Notes: generated from the sequence alone by a model not told the origin. Numbered from the stretch's first letter, positions 46,967-56,117 are shown. The stretch is 64,000 nucleotides of DNA from Crocinitomix sp. (GCA_013138735.1 WTCE01000019.1:1-64000); one strand, 5' to 3'. A program made the numbers and translations.

Positions 46967-48106
46967 TCATTCATCATTAGGATAATGTGTAGGTGTAAAT
47001 TTGGGTATGCTATCTGTTGGATCAATGATTAAATAAATGATTCGATTTTTAGTGAGTCTGCTCGGTGTTTTATCTTCTAATTTCCAACCTGCCATTGTTT
47101 TAAATACGCGAATTATTTCTGTCTTTAATTTTAAAGAAATATCCGAAACGACTTCGACATTTCTAGTTCGCCCATCTTCATTCACTTCAAATGTGAGATA
47201 AACATAAATTGGGGTGGACGCCGAAGAGGGAAATAGTGAATAATTAAATTCCGATTCAAAGTATCTGCGAAAAGCTGGATAACCCAATAGATACGGATCG
47301 TATGACTTTCTTACAAGAGTGCTAAAATCAGGTTTCAATTGTGGAGGATAGACATGAAAACCAAAACTATAATAACTCTTTACGAGTTGCCCATTGATTC
47401 GTGCTGGATAAAAATCTGGCAATTTCTTAGTTGCTTCTATAGCCAAAGAATCGAGCAAAGGACTATGCTTACTACTCCCGACTTTTAAAGGATTGAATCT
47501 TCCTTTTTCATTTATAATACCACGAACACTATAATAATGACTGCTCGTGTCAGAAAAAAAGACTTCCGGATACTTGAAATTTTCAGAAATCAAGGTCGAA
47601 TACAGCGACAAATAATCATTTTCAACAGCTCTAATTTGTGGGTTTTTATAAATGTGAGAGGTATCCAATTTTTCATTTTCAAAAACAAGTTTATCACGAC
47701 CAGCGTAATTTCGGTAAGGAGAATAGATTTCCTTTTTAAACGGAATAGTTAATCGAACATTAACCATTTTACCCGCTATTTCGCCAGGTTTCCAATTTGG
47801 CATAAGTCGTAAGACTCTCTTTACTTCTCGAAAAACCGATTCATCACCGTGATTTAGTAAACATTCTATGCTTTCAATATGTCCATCTTTCATGACATTA
47901 AATGAGACATATATCTCAATCTGATTTTCACCCCAATCCATGATAGGGGAAAACTGAAAATTGTCGTCGATAAATTGAAAAAAAGCAGTGTCCCCGCCTG
48001 GAAATTCTGGAGCCACTTCTGGAAAATCATGTATTTCATCAGCCCGTATATATTGCCCACTAGCAGTAATGCTGACGAAGAAAGTCAAGAACAATATCCA
48101 CTTCAT
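46967..48106 (-). CDS. Secreted protein with three TonB C-terminal-like domains
   Basis: A 379-residue exported protein. The first domain (about 30-130) is a good TonB-C type: EVAPEFPGGDTAFFQFIDD, VSFNVMKDGHIESIECL, and MPNWKPGEIAGKMVNVRLTI-like residues. Two further diverged copies follow at about 160-255 (LISENFKYPEVFF, VRGIINEKGRF, LPDFYPARINGQLV) and 280-370 (FRRYFESEFNYSL, LTFEVNEDGRTRNVEVV). There is a signal peptide but no inner-membrane anchor or proline-rich spacer, so it cannot be a classical TonB. The role is unknown. Confidence 0.78.
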   Translation of the reverse strand: MKWILFLTFFVSITASGQYIRADEIHDFPEVAPEFPGGDTAFFQFIDDNFQFSPIMDWGENQIEIYVSFNVMKDGHIESIECLLNHGDESVFREVKRVLRLMPNWKPGEIAGKMVNVRLTIPFKKEIYSPYRNYAGRDKLVFENEKLDTSHIYKNPQIRAVENDYLSLYSTLISENFKYPEVFFSDTSSHYYSVRGIINEKGRFNPLKVGSSKHSPLLDSLAIEATKKLPDFYPARINGQLVKSYYSFGFHVYPPQLKPDFSTLVRKSYDPYLLGYPAFRRYFESEFNYSLFPSSASTPIYVYLTFEVNEDGRTRNVEVVSDISLKLKTEIIRVFKTMAGWKLEDKTPSRLTKNRIIYLIIDPTDSIPKFTPTHYPNDE

Positions 48107-48349
48107 ACCCTTAATTTAAGTGGAATTCAATTCCTTGTTAAGCAAAAATCAATGTTTAACAGTTCTTTAACTTGCAATTGCTCGGTAAAACTCATAGCGC
48201 AAAAGCACCATTTAGCAAGTTAACGAATTGATAAATAGATAAAAAATGACTTAAAAACGTTACTTTTTGAAAGTTGTTACATTATCTATTAAAGACACAG
48301 TAACAATTACGTATTTACAAACGTCTTAAAAGAACTAAAACCTATTAAC

Positions 48350-49648
48350 ATGCTAAAATACATACCTTTATTACTCGTTCCGATAATTTTTGCTTGTGAC
48401 GGCGAAAGCGCTGCAGAAGTTTCAAATGAAACAACAGAAACATCTTGCATTCAACCACCTTTAGAAGGAGATTTTGTAAATGATGTGACTTTCAAGATTG
48501 ATCCCCTAGTGGAGAATAATTTGGAAACCATGAATGGGAGTAATTTTACAATTCCTGCAAACGCATTAGTGGATGCAGCTGGTGAACCCGTGACGGAAGA
48601 AGTAGAGATCACATTTAATCAATATCACTCAATTCCAGATATCATTACCTCAGGCATTCCCATGTCTTATGACACCTTGGGCGAATCTTATACATTTGAA
48701 TCTGCAGGGATGTTTAGTTTAGATGGTACTTGTAATGATGCGCCAGTTTTTGTAAAAGACGGAGCAGCAATCGCAATGAACTTAGCATCTGATTTAGGAG
48801 AAGACGAGCCATTCAATTTTTATGAATTGGATGAAAATCAAGGAGATTGGACCTATGAACATTCTGATTCTCCAATAGCGAATAATCCACGATTTGAGCG
48901 TGAAAAATATATTCCGCTTAAACCTGAACCGGTTTCGGAGGATGCTTTTGTTTTAGATATCGATTTTGATCTTTCTAACTATGATGAACTGAAAGTGTTT
49001 TCAGGCATTGTTTGGGAATACACCGGCACAGATGATAGTTTAGATCCGCGAAAAAATGCAATTGTCAGTAAAAATAGGTGGACGGACTTTGATTTGGAAC
49101 CAACCAATGAAAGAGCGTATGAGTATTATATGACCATGAAAAATAAAACCAGATCATTCACTACAAAATGCACGGCAGCGTTAGACGGAGAAGATTTAGA
49201 TCTTGCCATGGCTGAATTTGAAATCAAAAAAACAGAGGTGGCCAAGAATATGGAAAAAATACAAAAACCTTTCATTCGGTCTGTGAAAATTAGTGGATTT
49301 GGAACCTATAATTATGACTATATCCACAGAGTTGCGGAACCAGCGGAATTGATGGCTGATTTTGATTTTGGAAGTAGCAATGGCGACAAAGATGGCGCAT
49401 TAGTAGTTCTTGTTTATCCAGATGACAACTATGTTGTGAACTATCCAAAAAGCCAATGGGGTTCTTTTGGAATAGATACAGAAGCACATTCAAAATTAAT
49501 TGCAATTCTACCTGGGAATCAAATAGCGGTTTGTAAAGAGGATCTTTCTGATTGTTTTGGAAAAGAAAAACACACCTTTAAAATGCAGGTGTTGGATGAA
49601 AAAATTGAAGATAAAAACGCATTAATTGATGTATTAGCAACGCTTTAA
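48350..49648 (+). CDS. Lipoprotein with the beta domain shared with the LRR protein
   Basis: A 432-residue lipoprotein: the N-terminus MLKYIPLLLVPIIFAC ends in a lipobox. The segment at about 60-170 has the same pattern as in the LRR protein at 34055: NFTIPANALVDAAGEPVTEE, TSGIPMSYDT, ESAGMFSLDGTC, and FNFYELDENQGDWTYEH. The rest is unassigned, with a charged helix near residues 270-300. It is followed after 9 bp by the WG-repeat gene, so the two form an operon. I do not recognise a function; a ZU5-like fold is conceivable for the shared domain. Confidence 0.78.
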   Translation: MLKYIPLLLVPIIFACDGESAAEVSNETTETSCIQPPLEGDFVNDVTFKIDPLVENNLETMNGSNFTIPANALVDAAGEPVTEEVEITFNQYHSIPDIITSGIPMSYDTLGESYTFESAGMFSLDGTCNDAPVFVKDGAAIAMNLASDLGEDEPFNFYELDENQGDWTYEHSDSPIANNPRFEREKYIPLKPEPVSEDAFVLDIDFDLSNYDELKVFSGIVWEYTGTDDSLDPRKNAIVSKNRWTDFDLEPTNERAYEYYMTMKNKTRSFTTKCTAALDGEDLDLAMAEFEIKKTEVAKNMEKIQKPFIRSVKISGFGTYNYDYIHRVAEPAELMADFDFGSSNGDKDGALVVLVYPDDNYVVNYPKSQWGSFGIDTEAHSKLIAILPGNQIAVCKEDLSDCFGKEKHTFKMQVLDEKIEDKNALIDVLATL

Positions 49649-49657
49649 AGCGGTTGA

Positions 49658-52600
49658 ATGCGCCTCCTTTTAATCATAGCTCTTGTTCTTGTATCCATTG
49701 GTAACTCCTTTGGGCAGAATGATCTTTTCCCTGTTGCAAAAAACGGGAAATGGGGTCTCGTTGAAAATACAGGAAAGTTTATTCTAAAATATCAATATGA
49801 TTATATCGAGTATCACCAAGCGTCCAATCAATTTGTTTATGAATTCAAAGGTAAAAGAGGATTAATTGGCGGAAATGGTCAGGTTAATTCTAAACCCATT
49901 TATGATGACATTCAATTGCTTGACAGCAGCTGGTCTACCTATAAAAAAAATGATAAATGGAATTTGGCGTTTCAAAGCAAGGTGCTCTTCGAATTTGAAT
50001 ATGATTCGATTGTTCCGGTTACTCCCGAAATCTTCATGTTATACAAGGATCAATTAGGCACATTCTACCATTGCGGATCAAAAACAAAATCTGTAAATGA
50101 ACACACTCTTGGTAGTTTTTTCAAAGACGGAATCATTGTAGGTCATTTTACTGATAACAAATACGCCCTATATTCTACAAATGATTTAAGTTTACTTTCG
50201 GCTAATGTTGACACTTTTTATACTAAGGTTTTTAATTATGCAGTAGCTGTAATTGACGGTCAATTGCAACTAATCAACATGCAGCAACAAAAGTTGGTTG
50301 GTGAACCAATGACAGACATTGATTATCAATTTGGTAATTTATTTATGTGTCATATAGGTTATGAACCGCGTTTGTTTAACGGCAAAAAGGACGAGTACTA
50401 CCAGGTTCCTGAACTCGATTTCATTCTAGATTATAATTACCCTACGTTAACTTATGTCAAAGCAGGAAAACAAGGCTTGTGGGATTTAGAACGCAGCCGA
50501 AACATTCTATTGCCGAAATATGAAGTTGCCGAAATCTTTGATCGTGAAATAATGGCAGGTGACTTTGGACGTTTTGGAATTTTCGATTTATCAGGCAACG
50601 CTATATTACCCATGGAATTCCAATCAATTGATGTGCATGACAATGTTTACGTCGTTCAGCAATCAGGTCAATATGGAGTCTACTCTAAGCGAGGTAAAGA
50701 AATAGTACCCGTTGTTTATGACAAAATCAAAGTCTTTGATAACAATATCAAATGCTATTCAAAAAAGGCCATTACAATAATCAAATTAGGGACAGATGGT
50801 AGTGTAAAGAGCAAAAAAACCTATACTGATTATATGAGTATTAGTATTGAAAAAGAACGGGTGCCACGCCGAAGATCTACCAACCTAAATTTTGGTGGAA
50901 ATGCACGCGATCAACCCAAATTTGATAACACTGCCTATGGCTGGTATCGACCTATATTAAAACGCAAAAAAAATGATTCCTTGATTGAAACTAGAGGCCG
51001 TTGGGGTTTAAAAGATACTGCCGATTCGGTTGTGATTCGACCTCAGTTTATGGAAATTATTATTGACAACAAACAGAATCTGACCAAAGCTTACCTCAGC
51101 AAAAGATCAACCATCAATCAATCGGCCGAATCACAATTAATCAAGAAAGGCTGGGCAATAAAATTGTCTAACTCGAGTCATGGCATTTTTCATCCCACAT
51201 TCAATTTGGTTGATAATGAAACGCGAAAATTTTTAACAAAACGAACGTTTCTATCTGTTAATTTGGATGATTTTGAAGTGGGCTATTATGCACGCTCCTT
51301 TTATAATGGACTCTTTTTGCTTGATCCACTTGGTGATGCGCATTGGGAAAACTTAAAATTCTATGGCGATTATAGCGATAGTATTCTCCGGATTTGTACT
51401 GAAGGCGAGACCGTTTTATCTCCTTCTAAAACCAAATTTACAGCCACTACTACACGTAATTTTTTGCACACGGCTGGTGCGGTAAAGTTTAAACTCAGTA
51501 AGCTTGAAAAATACATTGAATTTGAAGAAGCCACCTGGTTCTATCTTGATAAAAACGGGAATCAACTCAACGAAAAACCATTTCAATTTGCCGAAGAATT
51601 CAAGCATGGCTTAGCTATTGTTGCGATCAATGATAAGTGGGGTGTTGTTGATACTGCCATGAATATAATTGTGCCCATTGAACATGAAAAAGTGAAACGT
51701 GTGTTTATTGATGGTGCTTCGTATTTTGAAGTCAGCAAACGGGTAAAAGAAAATTATTTATATCAAAAATCAACCGGGAAACTTTCACCCACAGAAATTG
51801 GAACCTTAAAACATTACCATAAAGGAACTTGGTTTGCACAAAAAAAAGGTTCCTCAGCCTGGGCATTAATAGACACGAACTTACAGAACATTACGCCTTA
51901 TGAATTTGACTATGTCTATCCTTTTAAGGATGGTTATGCGACGATTATCATAAGAGGTAAAAAAAGCATCATTGATCCAAATGGCAATTCAGTTTTACCT
52001 TTTTATAAATCAAAACGAATCGAGCCTCTCGGTTATTATCGGTACGCCATTGTTACTTCAAAAGGTATGACAGTGGTTGACCTTGGTGCTGACACCTTAC
52101 TTAAAGCCATAAATTGCAAGCGTGTAATTGAATCAACAGCAGATTATTTGGTATATGAAGAACGTGGAAGACGTATCAATTTTTTAAATTTTAAAAATGA
52201 TTTTCATACGCCGAAGAATAGTACCATCCTCTCCTACTCCTTAAAGGACGAAATATTTTTAGTTCAAAAAAACGGTAAAAAGCGACTGTTTTCTATTGCT
52301 ACGGGAGAATACATCAGCAAACCATTGGAAGGAATTACGGAAGTTGGCGAAGATGCCATGATATATAGAGGCAAAAATGGTTTACTCGGCTTTCAAAGTT
52401 TCCAAGGGGATACACTTTGTCAACCGCAGTTTAAAAAATTGGCTCCACTTAAAAACGGCTGGGCTTTTTCAAAAACAAAACGCAAAAAAGGAATTGTAAA
52501 TGCAAATGGTAATTATCTTTTTGATGATCCTGTATATCGTGTGGGTGAATTGGATGAAAATTCTACTTTCATAATGCACACTGGAATTGGTGTGATTAAT

Positions 52601-53050
52601 CCAGCAGGCAAAGTAATTATTCCACCAGAATACCAAAAAATAGAATTGTACAATACATCATTTTACAAAGCCATTAAGAATAATCGAACCTGTGATGTAT
52701 ATACAAGAGCGGGTAAAAAACTGAACGATAAATCATATCAGGACATTAAAACTATTAGTACTAGCGCCCTAATTGTAAAGCATAAAGGATTTGATTATCT
52801 CTACAACGGTGTCTTGAATAAATCACTGTCATTCCAAAACATTCGACCCGTTTCAAGCGACCTTTATTTGCTGGATGAAAATAGCCATGTGGGCATGTAT
52901 AATGCTACAGGTGAGATCATAGTTCCTCTGCGTTATCATAAAATTGAAGTGGTTCGCGACCATTTGCAAGTGAGCTTTTTTAATTCCTTTGGCTATTTTG
53001 ACTATGACGGGAAGGATTTAGCGGATCCTCATTTTAAATCGGAGATTTAA
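49658..53050 (+). CDS. Large secreted WG-repeat protein
   Basis: A 1130-residue exported protein starting with a signal peptide (LLLIIALVLVSIGNSFGQ). It is built from WG-type repeats of about 50 residues along its whole length, for example KNGKWGLVENTGKFIL, KGKRGLIGGNGQV, KQGLWDLERSRNIL, RGRWGLKDTADSVVI, NDKWGVVDTAMNIIV and KNGLLGFQSFQGD. WG repeats are usually found in surface-exposed or envelope proteins and may mediate binding. It lies 9 bp downstream of the lipoprotein gene. Confidence 0.9.
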   Translation: MRLLLIIALVLVSIGNSFGQNDLFPVAKNGKWGLVENTGKFILKYQYDYIEYHQASNQFVYEFKGKRGLIGGNGQVNSKPIYDDIQLLDSSWSTYKKNDKWNLAFQSKVLFEFEYDSIVPVTPEIFMLYKDQLGTFYHCGSKTKSVNEHTLGSFFKDGIIVGHFTDNKYALYSTNDLSLLSANVDTFYTKVFNYAVAVIDGQLQLINMQQQKLVGEPMTDIDYQFGNLFMCHIGYEPRLFNGKKDEYYQVPELDFILDYNYPTLTYVKAGKQGLWDLERSRNILLPKYEVAEIFDREIMAGDFGRFGIFDLSGNAILPMEFQSIDVHDNVYVVQQSGQYGVYSKRGKEIVPVVYDKIKVFDNNIKCYSKKAITIIKLGTDGSVKSKKTYTDYMSISIEKERVPRRRSTNLNFGGNARDQPKFDNTAYGWYRPILKRKKNDSLIETRGRWGLKDTADSVVIRPQFMEIIIDNKQNLTKAYLSKRSTINQSAESQLIKKGWAIKLSNSSHGIFHPTFNLVDNETRKFLTKRTFLSVNLDDFEVGYYARSFYNGLFLLDPLGDAHWENLKFYGDYSDSILRICTEGETVLSPSKTKFTATTTRNFLHTAGAVKFKLSKLEKYIEFEEATWFYLDKNGNQLNEKPFQFAEEFKHGLAIVAINDKWGVVDTAMNIIVPIEHEKVKRVFIDGASYFEVSKRVKENYLYQKSTGKLSPTEIGTLKHYHKGTWFAQKKGSSAWALIDTNLQNITPYEFDYVYPFKDGYATIIIRGKKSIIDPNGNSVLPFYKSKRIEPLGYYRYAIVTSKGMTVVDLGADTLLKAINCKRVIESTADYLVYEERGRRINFLNFKNDFHTPKNSTILSYSLKDEIFLVQKNGKKRLFSIATGEYISKPLEGITEVGEDAMIYRGKNGLLGFQSFQGDTLCQPQFKKLAPLKNGWAFSKTKRKKGIVNANGNYLFDDPVYRVGELDENSTFIMHTGIGVINPAGKVIIPPEYQKIELYNTSFYKAIKNNRTCDVYTRAGKKLNDKSYQDIKTISTSALIVKHKGFDYLYNGVLNKSLSFQNIRPVSSDLYLLDENSHVGMYNATGEIIVPLRYHKIEVVRDHLQVSFFNSFGYFDYDGKDLADPHFKSEI

Positions 53051-53061
53051 ATGAGGAATGT

Positions 53062-53121
53062 GCAATGATCAATTTTCAATGCGCTGCTCTGAGTTTATCG
53101 AAGGGCTCAATACGGTTTGAC
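53062..53121. repeat. Dispersed intergenic repeat, copy 1
   Basis: Two modules: GCAATGATCAATTTTCAATG plus CG (53062-53083), and a 41-bp module 53081-53121 with core TGAGTTTATCGAAGGG then CGGTTTGAC. Both recur at 57162-57233 in the opposite order. The core resembles the CTTCGATAAACTCAG-type intergenic repeat I know from many bacterial genomes. The gap 53051-53289 otherwise shows nothing. Confidence 0.7.
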
Positions 53122-53289
53122 ATTATGAATCAATGTGCAATTTGCAATGATTAGTGTTCTATTGAATTACACTAATTAAAACTAAACTTTTTCACCAATC
53201 ACTTTCGGCGCGTCTAATTATCGTTTCGTTTGCATTTAATAAAAATGCATTAAATAAATCTAAATAATTCAGTTGAACAGCGTTCGATT

Positions 53290-53940
53290 TCACCATATAC
53301 CGCTCGTTATCATAAAAAGAATCAAAATAAAGGAAATAATGTACCGCAATTGAATCGTCTTAGGAATTATGGTTTTTTGGGGATCAATTTCGACCCATAA
53401 TCCATTGGTATCTTTTGCGATTGGCTCGTTATAAATAGGATCTACGAATTGATCACTATAATGATAATTACGAAGTCTCCCAAAACTTTTTTGAACCAAC
53501 TCTTCATAGGTGAAATCCAATTCAAAAACCTCAAAAGGATTTACGGTTGCCGGAGCCAGCCCCGTTCCACAACCCCAGCTTTCGTATATACCGATAACCG
53601 TATCGGGCAGAACTAATTGAACCCAACCTGCATGCATAAAAAATATAGTGTCATTCAATTCGTATTGAATATCACTATTTCGGCTGGCTGTAAAATATTT
53701 AGGCATTATGGAATTATTCTCAAATTGGAAATGATAGTTTCCGTTTGTTAAAGGTGTGATTTCGTAAACAACATTGGGGTCTTGCTCTTTCACTTCAACA
53801 AAATTCCTATTATCATAATCGATAGCAGACGCAAGAAAAAAACCTCTTGTTACTTTAATATCAGCCATAATTAGCCCAAAGAATACCAATCCAATTGACA
53901 AACTAATGATAAGAAACCTACGAATTCGCTTCCAAAGCAT
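53290..53940 (-). CDS. Putative membrane protein of unknown function
   Basis: A 216-residue protein with a hydrophobic segment at about 8-28 and another at the very C-terminus (about 195-215), enclosing a roughly 165-residue extracytoplasmic domain with beta character (ENSIMPKYFTASRNSDIQYEL, WVQLVLPDTVIGIYESWGC in part). No family recognised. Monocistronic, 88 bp from the left end of the mobile element. Confidence 0.7.
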   Translation of the reverse strand: MLWKRIRRFLIISLSIGLVFFGLIMADIKVTRGFFLASAIDYDNRNFVEVKEQDPNVVYEITPLTNGNYHFQFENNSIMPKYFTASRNSDIQYELNDTIFFMHAGWVQLVLPDTVIGIYESWGCGTGLAPATVNPFEVFELDFTYEELVQKSFGRLRNYHYSDQFVDPIYNEPIAKDTNGLWVEIDPQKTIIPKTIQLRYIISFILILFMITSGIW

Positions 53941-54020
53941 GCTTCAATTTAGCCAAGAAAAACCCACCTGAAAGTATTAAGTGACAAGTTGATACGTTAA
54001 TTTATTCAACAGTACCTGAA

Positions 54021-54028
54021 TTAAATTA
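54021..54028 (+). other. Target site duplication, left
   Basis: TTAAATTA, immediately outside the left terminal inverted repeat. The same 8 bases occur at 57150-57157 immediately outside the right one. Eight-base duplications are typical of the IS1595 family. Confidence 0.9.
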
Positions 54029-54056
54029 GGTAACTATATATAACTTTACACTAAAT
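54029..54056 (+). repeat. Left terminal inverted repeat
   Basis: 28 bp beginning GGTAACTATATATAACTTTA. It differs from the reverse complement of the right end at two positions only. Its inner part also pairs with a nearby inverted copy: TTACACTAAA at 54046-54055 and TTTAGTGTAA at 54065-54074. Confidence 0.9.
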
Positions 54057-54083
54057 AAATTAGGTTTAGTGTAATTAACTTCT

Positions 54084-54091
54084 TATATTTG
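54084..54091 (+). promoter_or_regulatory. -7 promoter element for the transposase gene
   Basis: TATATTTG matches TAnnTTTG and lies 21 nt before the ATG at 54113, just inside the left end and after the palindrome 54046-54074. It argues against the alternative TTG start at 54089. Confidence 0.6.
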
Positions 54092-54112
54092 ATTTATCAA
54101 AACGACAAAGCA

Positions 54113-55030
54113 ATGATAAATCAAGACTTCAAATCAATGTTCGACTTACTAAAAGCTTTTCCAAGCGATCAGGCTTGCATTGACCATTTAACTGAATTAC
54201 GTTGGGGTGGTTACGTAGTTTCCCCATTTGATGCTGAATCTAAAGTCTATGTATGTAAAGGTAACAAATACAAGTGTAAAAACACAGGTAAATATTTCAA
54301 CGTTAAAACGGCTACCTTATTCGATAATACTAAGATTGAATTGCAAAAATGGTTCTTAGCCATTTGGATTGTAACTGCTCACAAAAAAGGAATAAGTTCT
54401 TTACAATTATCTCGTGACATTGATGTTACACAAAAAACAGCATGGTTCATGCTTCAAAGAATCCGTAATTGCTTTGGTTTTGATAATGACAGCGAATTAG
54501 ACAATGAAGTTGAAGTAGATGAAACTTATGTTGGTGGTAAGAACAAGAACCGCCACGCCAATAAGAAAGTACCAAATTCACAAGGTAGAAGCACAAAAGA
54601 CAAGCAAGCGGTTATCGGAATGATTGAAAGATCGGGAAAATTGGTTGCTCGTAAAATCAAAAACGCTAGTGCAGAAACTTTGACGGCTGAAATAATTAAG
54701 TAAGTAAAAGAAACTGCAAACCTTTATACTGATGAATGGTTTGGATATAATACTGTAAAACGTATTTACACACATGAGTTTGTAAAGCATAATGCAGGTG
54801 AGTACGTTAATGGTAGAATCCACACAAACACAATCGAGGGCTTTTGGTCAATCTTAAAGCGTGGCATCATTGGAATATATCATTTCACATCTAAAAAGCA
54901 CTTACAGCTTTATATTGATGAATTTGTTTACCGTTACAACACGCGCGAATCAAATGAATCTTTCAGATTTAATCTACTATTAAAGAATACAGAATTTCGA
55001 TTAACCTATAAAGAATTGATAAATGAGTAA
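54113..55030 (+). pseudogene. IS1595/ISXO2-like transposase, interrupted by an in-frame TAA
   Basis: The frame reads 196 residues to a TAA at 54701-54703, then continues without shift for 108 more codons to the stop at 55028-55030, giving the family's normal length of about 305. Features: an N-terminal zinc-ribbon-like part (C22, C48, C55), the catalytic domain with EVDETYVGG (D136) before the stop, and LYTDEWFGY (D207) and TIEGFWSILKRGIIGIYH after it. Since the second acidic residue and the rest of the catalytic core fall beyond the stop, the truncated protein should be inactive. One base change (for example AAA or CAA to TAA) explains it; sequencing error or suppression are alternatives. 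Confidence 0.9.
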
Positions 55031-55748
55031 AAAATCAAAATTTAACCAAAACTTAATGAAAGCAATAAGAGTAACAGAAAAAAGACCAAAAATGACCGTT
55101 AATAAATTAGGTGAATTTTTGATAGCAAACCCAAAAAGACAGCGACGAATTTTGGAATTATTAAAGTATCCAAAAGAAAGCACTTATAGCGCTACTGCCC
55201 ATTCAGAGGCTCGGGAAGCAATTAAAAAGTATTTTATAAATGAATTTGATGATGACATTATTTTAGATTGTATTGAATTTCTTAAACAAAAAACAGGAGG
55301 ATCAGAGCATTCAATTAAGATGGATCAATCCTCTATTGATTTACTAGAGGTGGTTCTAGAATCGGATAGTGTTGAGTTTGAGTCTTACAATTACGAGAAA
55401 TACGAAGGTGACAATCCTAAACTTGACATAGCTGGTGTGACAGTTAGTGTTTACCCTGATCTAATTGCTAAATCTTCCAGTAGAGGTAAGGAGTATATTG
55501 GGGCATTGAAAATTCACTTGGGAAAAACAGCTAAGTTAGGATTGGAAGGGGGCAAGTATGCAGCTGCAATTTTGAATCATTTTGTATCCCACCATGTTGA
55601 ATCAGAACGAATAGCGCGCCCTGACCATAGCGTTTCTTACGACGTCTATCCTGATAGTTTCATAGAATGCCCTACCAGCGTTAAGCGTAGATGGGACGAT
55701 ATTGAAGCTGGGTGTCAAAACATTGTTGCTATATGGGACTCTATATAA
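55023..55748 (+). CDS. Transposon passenger protein of unknown function
   Basis: A 241-residue soluble protein beginning with an ATG 8 bp before the transposase stop codon, so probably translated with it. The N-terminal 100 residues are helical and basic at the start (KSKFNQNLMKAIRVTEK, NPKRQRRILELLKYP). The C-terminal half has VTVSVYPDLIAKSSSRGKEY then IGALKIHLGKTAKLG, GGKYAAAILNHFV, and KRRWDDIEAGCQNIVAIW. D146 and K163 in the PDL...ALK arrangement are faintly like a PD-(D/E)xK nuclease core, but the expected second acidic residue is an alanine, so this is only a guess. Related uncharacterised proteins seem to exist. The last 147 bp overlap the HNH gene on the other strand. Confidence 0.78.
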   Translation: MSKKSKFNQNLMKAIRVTEKRPKMTVNKLGEFLIANPKRQRRILELLKYPKESTYSATAHSEAREAIKKYFINEFDDDIILDCIEFLKQKTGGSEHSIKMDQSSIDLLEVVLESDSVEFESYNYEKYEGDNPKLDIAGVTVSVYPDLIAKSSSRGKEYIGALKIHLGKTAKLGLEGGKYAAAILNHFVSHHVESERIARPDHSVSYDVYPDSFIECPTSVKRRWDDIEAGCQNIVAIWDSI

Positions 55749-56066
55749 TTCCCGTGTCTTAACTTTATGACAATCATTGCAAAGTGTCTGTAAATTTTCT
55801 AAAGTACATCCACCACCACCTTGCGAGACAGGAACAATGTGGTCTGCTTGCCAATCTTCATCATACACCCCACAATGACTACAATAACCTTGATCCGTTT
55901 GGAATAGATTTTCTCGAATTACACCATTGTCACCTTTTATAATGTAAAAGTGATTAAGGGAGGTATGCATACATTCTTTACTGAACCATTTTCGTTTTCG
56001 TCCTGTTAAATTCCTTCCGCATCCACAAGCACATAAGCCTTTAATTGAAGGGAACAAATGGAACAT
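55602..56066 (-). CDS. HNH endonuclease (transposon passenger)
   Basis: A 154-residue HNH nuclease from the chosen start. It has an N-terminal zinc-like cluster (CACGCG, then CMH) and the HNH core: CSHCG, WQADHIVPVSQGGGG with the catalytic histidine, TLENLQTLCNDCHKVKT with the asparagine, second cysteine pair and final histidine. All catalytic and zinc positions are present. I start at the ATG at 56066, which has AAAGGA about 7 nt upstream; a GTG at 56105 would add 13 residues but begins just 4 nt after a TAAATTTG promoter box (56117-56110). The 3' end overlaps the 241-residue gene by 147 bp tail to tail. Confidence 0.85.
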   Translation of the reverse strand: MFHLFPSIKGLCACGCGRNLTGRKRKWFSKECMHTSLNHFYIIKGDNGVIRENLFQTDQGYCSHCGVYDEDWQADHIVPVSQGGGGCTLENLQTLCNDCHKVKTRELYRVPYSNNVLTPSFNIVPSTLNAGRAFYETIRIDVVRNAMVRARYSF

Positions 56067-56109
56067 TGCCAATCCTTTTTGATATCTAAGATTATTATTG
56101 ATCACCGTT

Positions 56110-56117
56110 CAAATTTA
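56110..56117 (-). promoter_or_regulatory. -7 promoter element for the HNH gene
   Basis: Minus-strand TAAATTTG, an exact TAnnTTTG match, 43 nt before the ATG at 56066. It supports the shorter start for the HNH gene and suggests a transcript separate from the XRE gene. Confidence 0.5.
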
